Source of the DNA: Sphingobacteriales bacterium
GTDB taxonomy: Bacteria; Bacteroidota; Bacteroidia; Chitinophagales; Chitinophagaceae
Assembly (NCBI GenBank): GCA_003963365.1
Contig: RXJG01000001.1
Coordinates: forward strand, 477,676-541,675
DNA: 64,000 bases
Direction of reading: 5' to 3'
The notes under the pieces were generated by a model, which did not search any database, was not told the DNA's origin, and was given only the letters and a program-made list of their open reading frames with translations. Positions within the stretch are counted from its first letter, which is position 1. Every line of letters begins with the position of its first letter. Below are positions 17,442 through 24,445 of this stretch, in pieces. A program made the translations under genes and the position numbers.

Positions 17442-19364
17442 TTATTCAGCCATCTCACTTAACTCCAGCCAGCGCAGCTCTTTTTCATCAAGCAACTGTG
17501 TTACTTCTCCAATGCGGTGGGAGAGTTGCTGCAGCTCATCAAAAGGTACGCTGCCACTGTTAAGCTTTTCAGTAATTGTTTCTTTTTCTTTGGTAAGATC
17601 AGCCATTTCTTTTTCCAGCAGTTCAAATTCCCGTTTCTCTTTGTAGGACATTCGTTTCTGGTTGCTGCCCGCCCGGATGACCCGGTCGGACGGGGTTGTT
17701 AGATGCTGATTGCTGACAGAACTTTGAGTTGCTAACTGAGAACTGGCGACTGCCAGCTTCTTTTCCTCTTCGGCTTCTTTTTGTTTGAGCCGGTACTGTG
17801 AATAGTTGCCCGGAAAATCTTTTACCACCCCATCACCTTCAAAAACGAATAGATGATCAACGAGTCTGTCCATAAAATAACGGTCATGGCTTACAATCAG
17901 TAAACACCCGGCAAATTCGCTCAGGAAATTTTCCAGCACAGCTAATGTTGGCAGATCAAGATCGTTGGTTGGCTCATCCAGTATTAAAAAGTTGGGGTTG
18001 CGGAATAGGATGGAGAGTAATTGCAATCTTTTCTTTTCACCACCACTTAATTTGCTGATATAGGTGTATTGCTGATCGGGAGTAAATAAAAATAATTCAA
18101 GAAACTGTGCGGCACTTAAAGAACCACCTTTGGCTAATGGAAAACTTTCAGCGATATTTTTTACATATTCAATTACCCGTACATCTTCTTTTATTTCTAA
18201 TCCCTGCTGGGAGAAATTTCCAAAGATCACCGTATCACCAATATTGATCTTGCCACTATCAGCTTTTTCAATTCCCTGTAAAATATTTAAGAACGTTGAT
18301 TTACCGGCACCGTTCTTGCCAACTATTCCTATGCGTTCACCTTTTTTGAAAGTATAATCAAATCCTTTTAAAATCTGCTTGTCATCATAAGCCTTGTACA
18401 CTTTTTTCATCTCCACTACTTTTCCACCCAGCCGGTTCATCTTCATCTGCAGTTCTAACTGGTTATCTTCAATTCGCTTTTTAGCTTTGGTTTCTACTTC
18501 ATAAAAATTATCCTGCCTGCTTTTGCTTTTAGTAGTACGGGCTTTGGGTTGCTTGCGCATCCATTCAAGTTCTTTCCGATAAGTATTTCTTGCTTTATCA
18601 ATACTCGCCACTTCACTTTCTATACGGGCAGCTTTTTTCTCCATGTAGTTTTCATAATCGCCTTTATATACATATAAATCACTGCCGTCTAATTCCCATA
18701 TCTCGTTACACACTGCATCTAAAAAATATCTGTCGTGTGTAACCATTAGCAAGGTCACTTTCTCCTGGTTGAGATAGTACTCCAGCCATTCCACCATTTC
18801 TACATCCAAATGATTCGTTGGCTCATCCATTATGAGGAGAACATGTTTGTGTTCAAAACCTATATCAATTAATGTTTTTGCTAAGGCCACTCTTTTTCTT
18901 TGTCCACCACTTAAAGTTGAAACTATTTGATTGAGCTGATGAATATTGAGTTTGCCTAATATCTGTTTTACTTTACTGTCAAAATCCCAGGCACCCAATT
19001 CATCCATTTTGATGATAGAAGCATTCATCTTTTCTGCGTCGTCTTCATCGCAGGCTGCTTCATATTCTTTAATGGCGTTGATGATGGGATGGGAGTGATG
19101 AAAGATATTATCAAGAACAGAATTGTTTTCTTCAAATGCGGGTTCCTGTTCAAACAATGCTACAGTTACATCTTTGTTGATCCAGACTTTGCCTTCATCA
19201 GCAAATTCATTACTGGCCAGTATACGCAGTAAAGTTGTTTTACCCGAACCATTACGGGCAATCAATGCGATTTTATCACCTTCCTCAATATGAAATGAAA
19301 TATTTTGAAACAGCGGCTTAATGCCAAAACTCTTCGTCAGTCCTTCAACAGAAACATAATGCAT
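17442..19364 (-). CDS. ABC-F family ATPase (Uup-like) with repeat-encoded linker
   Basis: 640 aa with two ATP-binding cassettes and no membrane part. First cassette: ARNGSGKTTLL (Walker A), LSGGQRKRVALAKT (signature), LLIMDEPTNHLD (Walker B). Second: GKNGAGKSTFL, LSGGEKKRLQLLS, FLILDEPTNDLD. The inter-domain linker is Lys/Arg-rich and the C terminus is a long coiled coil (after about residue 580). ABC-F proteins act on the ribosome or on DNA repair; Uup is the closest named group. Residues 552-569 are encoded by a 54-bp element that also occurs between genes at 20582-20635, so part of this linker looks like a captured repeat. Confidence 0.92.
   Translation of the reverse strand: MHYVSVEGLTKSFGIKPLFQNISFHIEEGDKIALIARNGSGKTTLLRILASNEFADEGKVWINKDVTVALFEQEPAFEENNSVLDNIFHHSHPIINAIKEYEAACDEDDAEKMNASIIKMDELGAWDFDSKVKQILGKLNIHQLNQIVSTLSGGQRKRVALAKTLIDIGFEHKHVLLIMDEPTNHLDVEMVEWLEYYLNQEKVTLLMVTHDRYFLDAVCNEIWELDGSDLYVYKGDYENYMEKKAARIESEVASIDKARNTYRKELEWMRKQPKARTTKSKSRQDNFYEVETKAKKRIEDNQLELQMKMNRLGGKVVEMKKVYKAYDDKQILKGFDYTFKKGERIGIVGKNGAGKSTFLNILQGIEKADSGKINIGDTVIFGNFSQQGLEIKEDVRVIEYVKNIAESFPLAKGGSLSAAQFLELFLFTPDQQYTYISKLSGGEKKRLQLLSILFRNPNFLILDEPTNDLDLPTLAVLENFLSEFAGCLLIVSHDRYFMDRLVDHLFVFEGDGVVKDFPGNYSQYRLKQKEAEEEKKLAVASSQLATQSSVSNQHLTTPSDRVIRAGSNQKRMSYKEKREFELLEKEMADLTKEKETITEKLNSGSVPFDELQQLSHRIGEVTQLLDEKELRWLELSEMAE
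17658..17711 (-). repeat. 54-bp repeat inside the ABC-F gene, copy 1
   Basis: Read on the minus strand, it matches 20582-20635 at 52 of 54 bases and keeps the reading frame for exactly 18 codons (residues 552-569). It contains a hairpin: CCCGTCCG pairs with CGGGCGGG (one G-T wobble) around an 11-base loop. Confidence 0.9.
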
Positions 19365-19368
19365 GCGG

Positions 19369-19376
19369 CAAAGATA
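19369..19376 (-). promoter_or_regulatory. Candidate -7 box (TATCTTTG) directly before ABC-F gene
   Basis: Minus strand TATCTTTG matches TAnnTTTG and ends 4 bases before the ATG. A leaderless or nearly leaderless transcript is suggested. Confidence 0.45.
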
Positions 19377-19379
19377 AGT

Positions 19380-19500
19380 TAGTTTATAATTTATAGTTTT
19401 TAGTTCTTAGTTAATGGGTGTGATTATTGAAAGTTTTATAGTTTAAGGTTATTGAGTTTATTCAAATTTCCATTGCTAACCGACACCGCAACTCACTACT
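19380..19500. repeat. Low-complexity filler between ABC-F and YitT genes
   Basis: Word-like filler such as TTTATAGTTTTTAGTTCTTAG, then CCGCAACTCACTACTTACAA. The latter also appears, inverted, downstream of the YitT gene at 20547-20570, so similar filler flanks YitT on both sides. Confidence 0.55.
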
Positions 19501-19551
19501 TACAACTTAACTTTTTAACACATATCTGTTCCGTCATTGCTTCATCAGGCT

Positions 19552-19559
19552 TATCTTTG
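19552..19559 (+). promoter_or_regulatory. Candidate -7 box (TATCTTTG) directly before yitT
   Basis: TATCTTTG matches TAnnTTTG and ends 5 bases before the ATG at 19565. It is a candidate leaderless promoter. Confidence 0.45.
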
Positions 19560-19564
19560 AACAT

Positions 19565-20536
19565 ATGCACCACATCTGGAAACAAGCCATTGTTGAAACT
19601 GTTTCGAATTCCAAAAAGAAAAAAGGCGACAAGCCTTCTTCCAAATATGAAGCGGCGAAAGATTTTTTGATTTTGCGTAAAGCCATTCTGCAAATGATCC
19701 GCAACGGGTTGCTGGTGGCATTAGGAGTTCTGTCAGCCGGTTTTGGTTTACGTGGTTTTTTATTACCTAATAATTTCTTTGATGGTGGCGCTACCGGTAT
19801 AGCCCTCATCATTTCTGAATTAGGATATTTAAAATTACCAGTCCTGTTACTGATCATTAATGCACCATTTATATTGATAGGGTTTAAAGTAATCAGTAAA
19901 ACTTTTGCTATTAAAACAGCCATAGCAGTTGGATTACTGGCATTATGTGTAGCATACTTTCCATATCCGGAAGTAACAAAAGATACTTTACTGGTGGCTG
20001 TGTTTGGCGGATTCTTTCTTGGCGTGGGGATTGGATTAGCCATAAGAGGCGGATCTGTGTTAGATGGAACGGAAGTGATGGCTATTTACATCAGTAAGAA
20101 AACAAACATGACGATTGGTGATATTATTATGCTCATTAATATCATCATATTTTCCTTTGCCGCATATTTATTTGGATTAGAAAAAGCTTTGTATTCAATT
20201 CTTACTTATTTAGCTGCAGCAAAAAGTCTGGATTTTGTAATTGAAGGAATAGAAGAATATACCGGTGTTACCATTATTTCAATTAAAGCAGATGAAATAA
20301 GAGAGATGATTGCCAATGACCTTGGCCGTGGTGTTACCGTTTATCGTGGCAAAAGAGGACATGGTAAAAGTGGAGAACGCAACGGTGACATGGATATTCT
20401 GTACACCGTAATCACCCGTTTGGAAATAAGTAAACTCAATAACGAGATCGACAAGATAGATCCCAATGCATTTATTGTGATGAATAGCCTTAAGGATACC
20501 AAAGGAGGAATGATTAAGAAGAGACCGTTGAAATAA
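19565..20536 (+). CDS. YitT family membrane protein with DUF2179 domain
   Basis: 323 aa. A basic N terminus (about 40 residues) is followed by five or six membrane segments (GLLVALGVLSAGFGLRGFL, VLLLIINAPFILIGF, AVFGGFFLGVGIGLAIR, IIMLINIIIFSFAAYLFG). The GxGIGLAIRGGSVLDGTEV loop and the C-terminal cytosolic domain (TGVTIISIKADEIREMI, GVTVYRGKRGHG, DMDILYTVITRLE) are hallmarks of the YitT/DUF2179 family. No transport substrate is proven for the family. The gene is bounded by filler DNA on both sides and by the 54-bp repeat downstream. Confidence 0.9.
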   Translation: MHHIWKQAIVETVSNSKKKKGDKPSSKYEAAKDFLILRKAILQMIRNGLLVALGVLSAGFGLRGFLLPNNFFDGGATGIALIISELGYLKLPVLLLIINAPFILIGFKVISKTFAIKTAIAVGLLALCVAYFPYPEVTKDTLLVAVFGGFFLGVGIGLAIRGGSVLDGTEVMAIYISKKTNMTIGDIIMLINIIIFSFAAYLFGLEKALYSILTYLAAAKSLDFVIEGIEEYTGVTIISIKADEIREMIANDLGRGVTVYRGKRGHGKSGERNGDMDILYTVITRLEISKLNNEIDKIDPNAFIVMNSLKDTKGGMIKKRPLK

Positions 20537-20581
20537 GAAAGTGGCGAGTGGCGAGTAGTGAGTTGCGGGGTATAAACAATA

Positions 20582-20635
20582 AATCAGCAACTAACAACCC
20601 CGTCCGAACGGGTCATCCGGGCGGGCAGCAACCAG
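20582..20635 (+). repeat. 54-bp repeat between yitT and miaE, copy 2
   Basis: Matches the element inside the ABC-F gene at 52 of 54 bases. The hairpin arms are 20599-20606 and 20618-20625. It lies just downstream of filler DNA and touches the end of miaE (minus strand). Confidence 0.9.
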
Positions 20636-21241
20636 TTAATGCATCCTGTCGCCTCTTACAGCTAAGTTTTTCATAATGCCAGCTTCATACTCCAGCCATT
20701 CTTTCCAGCGTTTTTTTACTTTATCTTTTTTGACGTACGTATTGGCAAGATTAATGAACAAACGATAATGCCCGGCCTCACTTTCCATGAACATGCGGTA
20801 GAACTTGCGCAGGTATTTATCTTCTAATCCTTCGCTTAAACGTTTAAAGCGTTCACAGCTCCTGGCTTCAATCAAAGCAAATATTAATAATTTATCAAGC
20901 AAACGATCTTCATCACTGCCACCTTTTGTTTCAAACTGGAACAACGCATTTACATATTCATCTTTACGCTGACGGCCCAGCTTCAACCCACGTTTATACA
21001 ATTCACCAATTACCAAACGAAAATGTCCCCATTCTTCTGTTACAATAGGAGAGAGTTCTTTTACAATTTTTTCTTTATCGTTATACCGCTGAATTAAAGA
21101 AATGCAACTGGTGGCAGCTTTCTGTTCGCAGTAAGCATGATCGGTTAAAATATCTTCTAATGATATCTCTGCTAAATTCACCCATCTTGGATCGGTGGGA
21201 AGTTTTAGTCCTAAAATATTCTTTTTACGGGTAGTGGCCAT
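20636..21241 (-). CDS. miaE: tRNA-(ms2io6A)-hydroxylase
   Basis: 201 aa ferritin-like di-iron enzyme that hydroxylates the isopentenyl group of ms2i6A37 in tRNA. Four ligand-bearing helices are visible: HAYCEQKAATSCISLI, EEWGHFRLVIGELY, LIEARSCERFKRL and FMESEAGHYRLFINLA, with the paired E and ExxH residues required for iron binding. Length matches the family. It begins with a Lys-rich segment and is monocistronic, facing the YitT gene. The modification needs MiaA and MiaB upstream in the pathway; neither is in this window. Confidence 0.92.
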   Translation of the reverse strand: MATTRKKNILGLKLPTDPRWVNLAEISLEDILTDHAYCEQKAATSCISLIQRYNDKEKIVKELSPIVTEEWGHFRLVIGELYKRGLKLGRQRKDEYVNALFQFETKGGSDEDRLLDKLLIFALIEARSCERFKRLSEGLEDKYLRKFYRMFMESEAGHYRLFINLANTYVKKDKVKKRWKEWLEYEAGIMKNLAVRGDRMH

Positions 21242-21259
21242 TGTTTTTTATTTGCTGCG

Positions 21260-21267
21260 CAAAATTA
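21260..21267 (-). promoter_or_regulatory. Candidate -7 box (TAATTTTG) for miaE
   Basis: Minus strand TAATTTTG matches TAnnTTTG, 18 bases before the miaE start codon. Confidence 0.4.
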
Positions 21268-21347
21268 AGCAGGAACAGGATTGCAGTGAATTTAAACTTG
21301 TCAGAAAAACACTTCATTTGTAAATTGCCATCACAAACAACTAACAC

Positions 21348-21755
21348 ATGAAACCAATGAGCAGAAAACAATTCATAGCAACATCCGCCGCTTTAGGAGC
21401 CGGTGCTGCTGCCTCCGCTATGCCCATAACTGTTACGGAAGAAAAGAAACAACTGGTGCATCATGTGTTCTTCTGGTTAAAGAATCCCAATTCAATTGAA
21501 GACAGGGATAAATTAGTGGAAGGGGTGAAGACATTAGCCAAGATTGAAACCATTCGTAAACTTCATGTGGGTGTGGTAGCCTCCACAGAAAAAAGAGATG
21601 TGGTAGATACCAGTTGGGGTGTATCTGAATTAATGTTTTTTGATGATACGGCGGGACAAAAAATTTACCAGGATCATCCTATACACCAGGCGTTCATTAA
21701 AAACTACAGTCACCTTTGGAGTAAAGTGGTAGTGTATGATGTGGCGGAGGTTTGA
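21348..21755 (+). CDS. Dabb (stress-responsive alpha/beta barrel) protein with Tat-like leader
   Basis: 135 aa. The N terminus SRKQFIATSAALGAGAAASAMP looks like a Tat or Sec leader (single R-K in place of the twin Arg). The mature part carries the Dabb signature: LVHHVFFWLKNPNSIEDRDKLVEG, near-central VGVVASTEKRDVVDTSWG, then DDTAGQKIYQDHPIHQAFIKNY. Proteins of this fold dimerise, and some are stress-induced; catalysis is unproven. The start at 21348 is the ATG just before a second ATG four codons later; either is possible. It is unlinked to the neighbouring genes. Confidence 0.85.
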   Translation: MKPMSRKQFIATSAALGAGAAASAMPITVTEEKKQLVHHVFFWLKNPNSIEDRDKLVEGVKTLAKIETIRKLHVGVVASTEKRDVVDTSWGVSELMFFDDTAGQKIYQDHPIHQAFIKNYSHLWSKVVVYDVAEV

Positions 21756-21824
21756 TGATGAGGTGATTTGAAGATTTGGTGATTTGAAAATTTGAAGATG
21801 GGTGTTTGACTGAAGATTGGTTCG

Positions 21825-21850
21825 TGGGGACATGAACCAAGGCAGAGGAT
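21825..21850 (+). repeat. GGGGACA/GAACCAAGG direct repeat, copy 1
   Basis: TGGGGACATGAACCAAGGCA plus GAGGAT matches 22285-22310 with about 23 of 26 bases. With the preceding TTGGTTC it makes a 7-bp hairpin (TTGGTTC/GAACCAA). The two copies are 460 bases apart and bracket two small genes. Confidence 0.7.
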
Positions 21851-21869
21851 TTCTCTTTTACAAATCTAC

Positions 21870-21877
21870 TAAATTTG
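21870..21877 (+). promoter_or_regulatory. Candidate -7 box (TAAATTTG) before the small basic gene
   Basis: TAAATTTG matches TAnnTTTG and ends 5 bases before the ATG at 21883, again suggesting a leaderless message. Confidence 0.45.
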
Positions 21878-21882
21878 TATCT

Positions 21883-21999
21883 ATGACAAAAGCTAAAAAG
21901 AAATCAGCAAAAGAAGCATCCAGCCTGTTTCATAATATCATGGCAGCATCGGTAAAAGGTAATCCTAAGCCAAAGAAAGCAGCTAAAAAGAAGAAATAA
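21883..21999 (+). CDS. Small Lys/Ala-rich basic protein, 38 aa
   Basis: 38 aa, nearly half Lys or Ala (starts MTKAKKKSAKEASSLF, ends with PKPKKAAKKKK). It resembles the Lys/Ala/Pro tail of histone H1-like nucleoid proteins of bacteria, but is too short to classify. The ATG at 21883 was chosen because it follows a TAnnTTTG box at a leaderless spacing. The upstream in-frame ATG at 21817 would read through repeat DNA. Its stop codon overlaps the start of the next gene (TAATG), so the two are probably translated together. Function unknown; binding to nucleic acid is an inference from charge. Confidence 0.55.
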   Translation: MTKAKKKSAKEASSLFHNIMAASVKGNPKPKKAAKKKK

Positions 22000-22175
22000 T
22001 GGAAGATAAGATTTACACGTACGGATTTGCTATTGTTTGTTTCGGAGTATATATGTATCACCAACGAGTTGTTAAGCAAAAGCCGTGGAAGGAAATATTA
22101 AGTGTAATGGGTAAATACTTTATTATACTTATTGTTATCCTGACGGTTTTAAATTTCATTCTGCCTAAAAAATAA
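21999..22175 (+). CDS. Small membrane protein, 58 aa, coupled to the upstream basic gene
   Basis: 58 aa, starting at the ATG that overlaps the previous stop codon (TAATG). Two hydrophobic segments are visible: YGFAIVCFGVYMY near the start and YFIILIVILTVLNFIL near the end, separated by a basic loop (QRVVKQKPWKE). It ends PKK. I do not recognise a family. The overlap, a clear hydrophobicity pattern and ordinary codon use make a real gene likely. Such basic-plus-membrane pairs can be toxin-like or anchoring systems, but nothing in the sequence proves this. Confidence 0.6.
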   Translation: MEDKIYTYGFAIVCFGVYMYHQRVVKQKPWKEILSVMGKYFIILIVILTVLNFILPKK

Positions 22176-22284
22176 TTTTTGGTTATTGTAGTATATAATT
22201 ACCAAAATACTTTCTATAAAAAATAAAGGGGAGTTATATTCCCCTTCATAGTTCTTTACGTGGTCAAAGTTGTATATAATTACC

Positions 22285-22310
22285 TGGGGACACGAACCAA
22301 GGCGGAGGAA
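22285..22310 (+). repeat. GGGGACA/GAACCAAGG direct repeat, copy 2
   Basis: TGGGGACACGAACCAAGGCG plus GAGGAA, about 23 of 26 bases identical to 21825-21850 and in the same orientation. Confidence 0.7.
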
Positions 22311-22342
22311 TCTACAATAAAAGTTGCATAGCATTCCCAGCC

Positions 22343-22404
22343 GATGAAAGGATTGCGACGCAACAAACGATGCCACAAAGAACTCAAAGCCGGTATCATC
22401 ATTT
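22343..22404 (+). repeat. GATGAAAGG dispersed element, copy 1
   Basis: Shares 23 identical bases with 55198-55220 (GATGAAAGGATTGCGACGCA then ACA), then GATGCCA, and ends with an identical 14-base GGTATCATCATTTT. Spacing between these blocks is nearly the same in both copies. Confidence 0.8.
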
Positions 22405-22476
22405 TCAAATCTTCAAATCACCAAATCATCCAATTATCAATCCAACTTCGTAATTTCCATTTCTTAACTCTTGCTT

Positions 22477-24048
22477 ATGAGATTAAAATTTCTATTGCTC
22501 TTAACATTGCTTGCATTCAAATTGTCAGCACAGGTTGCCAAAGCACCATTGGTAAAAGAAGGCGAGGGGCCATGGCCTCAACTTATCATTCGTGGTGTTA
22601 TACTTATTAACAGCACTGGTGCGCCGCCCATTGGCCCGGTTGATATTGTGGTGGAGAATAATCGTATTGCACAAATTGTAAATGTGGGTGCTCCGGGTGT
22701 TCCCATTAATCAAAAGCGTCGTCCGCAATTAAAAGAAGGCGGTAAAGAAATGAATTGCGAAGGCATGTACCTGTTGCCCGGCTTTATTGATATGCATGGT
22801 CATATTGGTGGCGAAGAACAGGGTGCATCGGCTGAATATGTTTTTAAATTATGGATGGCACATGGTGTTACTACCATCCGTGAACCGGGAAGTTTTAATG
22901 GACTGGATTGGGTGCTGGAAGAAAAAAAGCTGAGTGCTGAAAATAAAATTACCGCTCCAAGAATTTTTGCTTACACAGGTTTTGGCCAGGGTAGTAAACA
23001 GCCAATTGCCACGGTGGATTCAGCTATTGCATGGGTAAGAAGCAATGTAAAGAAAGGAGCCGATGGTATTAAATTTTTTGGGGCTGCTCCGCAAATAATG
23101 GAAGCGGCGATAAAAGAAAATAAAAAACTGGGGTTACGCAGTTGCTGTCATCATGCACAAATGGATGTGGGCAGGTGGAATGTCTTGAACTCCGCAAGAG
23201 CCGGTTTAACATCCATGGAGCACTGGTATGGTTTGCCGGAAGCTTTGTTTGATGATAAAACCATACAGAACTATTCACTCAATTATAATTATGCCAATGA
23301 AGCTGATCGCTTTGGTGAAGCCGGCCGCTTATGGAAACAGGCAGCTGCACCATACAGTGAAAAGTGGAATAAAGTAATGAATGAATTACTGAGTTTGGAT
23401 TTTACATTGGATCCTACGTTTAATATTTATGATGCAACAAGAGACCTGCACAGGGCAAGACGAGCGGAATGGCATGAGAGTTATACGCTTCCTTCATTGT
23501 GGAAGTTTTATGAACCCAGCCGTGAATCTCATGGTTCGTTCTGGTTGCATTGGGGAACAGAAGATGAAATTGCCTGGAAAGAAAATTATCGGTTGTGGAT
23601 GACTTTTGTAAATGAATATAAAAACCGTGGTGGTCGTGTAACAACAGGCAGTGATGATGGATTTATTTATGAAACCTATGGTTTTGGATACATAAGAGAA
23701 CTGGAGTTATTGAGAGAAGCAGGTTTTCATCCGCTGGAAGTAATTCGTTCTGCATCGCTGTATGGAGCACAGGCATTAGGAGCTGAAAAAGATTTGGGAA
23801 GTGTGGAAGCAGGTAAGCTGGCCGATATGGTGATTGTTGATGCGAATCCATTAGAAAATTTACAGGTATTATACGGAACAGGCGCTATTAAAGTAACACA
23901 AGATAATAAGGTGATAAGAGTGGGTGGGATAAAATACACCATTAAAGATGGAATTGTGTATGATGCTAAAAAACTGTTAGCGGATGTAAAGAAGATGGTG
24001 GATGATGCGAAAGCAGGAGTGCAGTTGAAGCAGCCGGGAATAAATTAG
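22477..24048 (+). CDS. Secreted amidohydrolase
   Basis: 523 aa. The signal peptide is MRLKFLLLLTLLAFKLSAQ. I use the ATG at 22477; the TTG two codons earlier gives the same leader and is less likely. The protein is a metal-dependent amidohydrolase of the TIM-barrel type: GFIDMHGHIGGEE near residue 105 carries the HxH metal pair, SCCHHAQMD near 228 the middle His ligands, and TTGSDDGFIYE near residue 390 the aspartate. A composite beta sandwich formed by the first and last residues (GAIKVTQDNKVIRVGG...KDGIVYD) is also typical. Imidazolonepropionase/prolidase-type enzymes look alike; substrate is unknown. A strong terminator follows. Confidence 0.88.
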   Translation: MRLKFLLLLTLLAFKLSAQVAKAPLVKEGEGPWPQLIIRGVILINSTGAPPIGPVDIVVENNRIAQIVNVGAPGVPINQKRRPQLKEGGKEMNCEGMYLLPGFIDMHGHIGGEEQGASAEYVFKLWMAHGVTTIREPGSFNGLDWVLEEKKLSAENKITAPRIFAYTGFGQGSKQPIATVDSAIAWVRSNVKKGADGIKFFGAAPQIMEAAIKENKKLGLRSCCHHAQMDVGRWNVLNSARAGLTSMEHWYGLPEALFDDKTIQNYSLNYNYANEADRFGEAGRLWKQAAAPYSEKWNKVMNELLSLDFTLDPTFNIYDATRDLHRARRAEWHESYTLPSLWKFYEPSRESHGSFWLHWGTEDEIAWKENYRLWMTFVNEYKNRGGRVTTGSDDGFIYETYGFGYIRELELLREAGFHPLEVIRSASLYGAQALGAEKDLGSVEAGKLADMVIVDANPLENLQVLYGTGAIKVTQDNKVIRVGGIKYTIKDGIVYDAKKLLADVKKMVDDAKAGVQLKQPGIN

Positions 24049-24445
24049 TGTGTAGTTTTTGGTTTATAGTTGAATGATTAATTGAATAGAAAATAAAAAG
24101 GGCTCTTAATGAGCCCTTTTACATTTATAATTTTGTTTTTCATGCGTTTAATTTGGTTTACAATCATAGGGTAATAGACCTAAATTGATAATTATGATTT
24201 AACGCTTTGCAAGAAAATTTATTTTGAGTACAGTAGCTATTAACAACAACGATAATTAGATACTTAGATCGGGCAATTCTAGAAATCGAAATCGTTTGAA
24301 GAAGGATGTTAAACAAATGGCTGTTAGTAATTACCAAATTATTTCTAATAATCAGCTCAAAAGCTTAAAGAAACTTGACACAAAACAAAGCTATTTGCAT
24401 AGTTTTTAGGAAATTTGCATTCCAATTAAAAAATTACAAAAGCAT
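24049..24445. other. Intergenic region upstream of leuC
   Basis: 397 bases with a terminator near the left end (24096-24120), short filler next to it and then AT-rich DNA. I found no leader peptide, attenuator or RNA that could control the leu operon, and no full TAnnTTTG match. Confidence 0.45.
24096..24120 (+). terminator. Intrinsic terminator after the amidohydrolase gene
   Basis: A 10-bp stem (AAAAGGGCTC / GAGCCCTTTT) with a 5-base loop, with its descending arm ending in T residues. Classic rho-independent form. Confidence 0.85.

Larger units (their letters stand above)
22176..22476. other. Repeat-rich intergenic region
   Basis: 301 bases with three repeat types: a GGGGACA direct repeat (22285-22310), a GATGAAAGG element (22343-22404) and TTCAAAT filler (22402-22440). 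No gene seen. Confidence 0.6.

Noticed and set aside
22525-22728. 67-codon ORF on the minus strand within the amidohydrolase
   Set aside because: It is antisense to conserved coding sequence with no supporting features.
24121-24445. Leader peptide or attenuator for the leu operon
   Set aside because: No leucine-rich short ORF or alternative hairpins were found in the leader.
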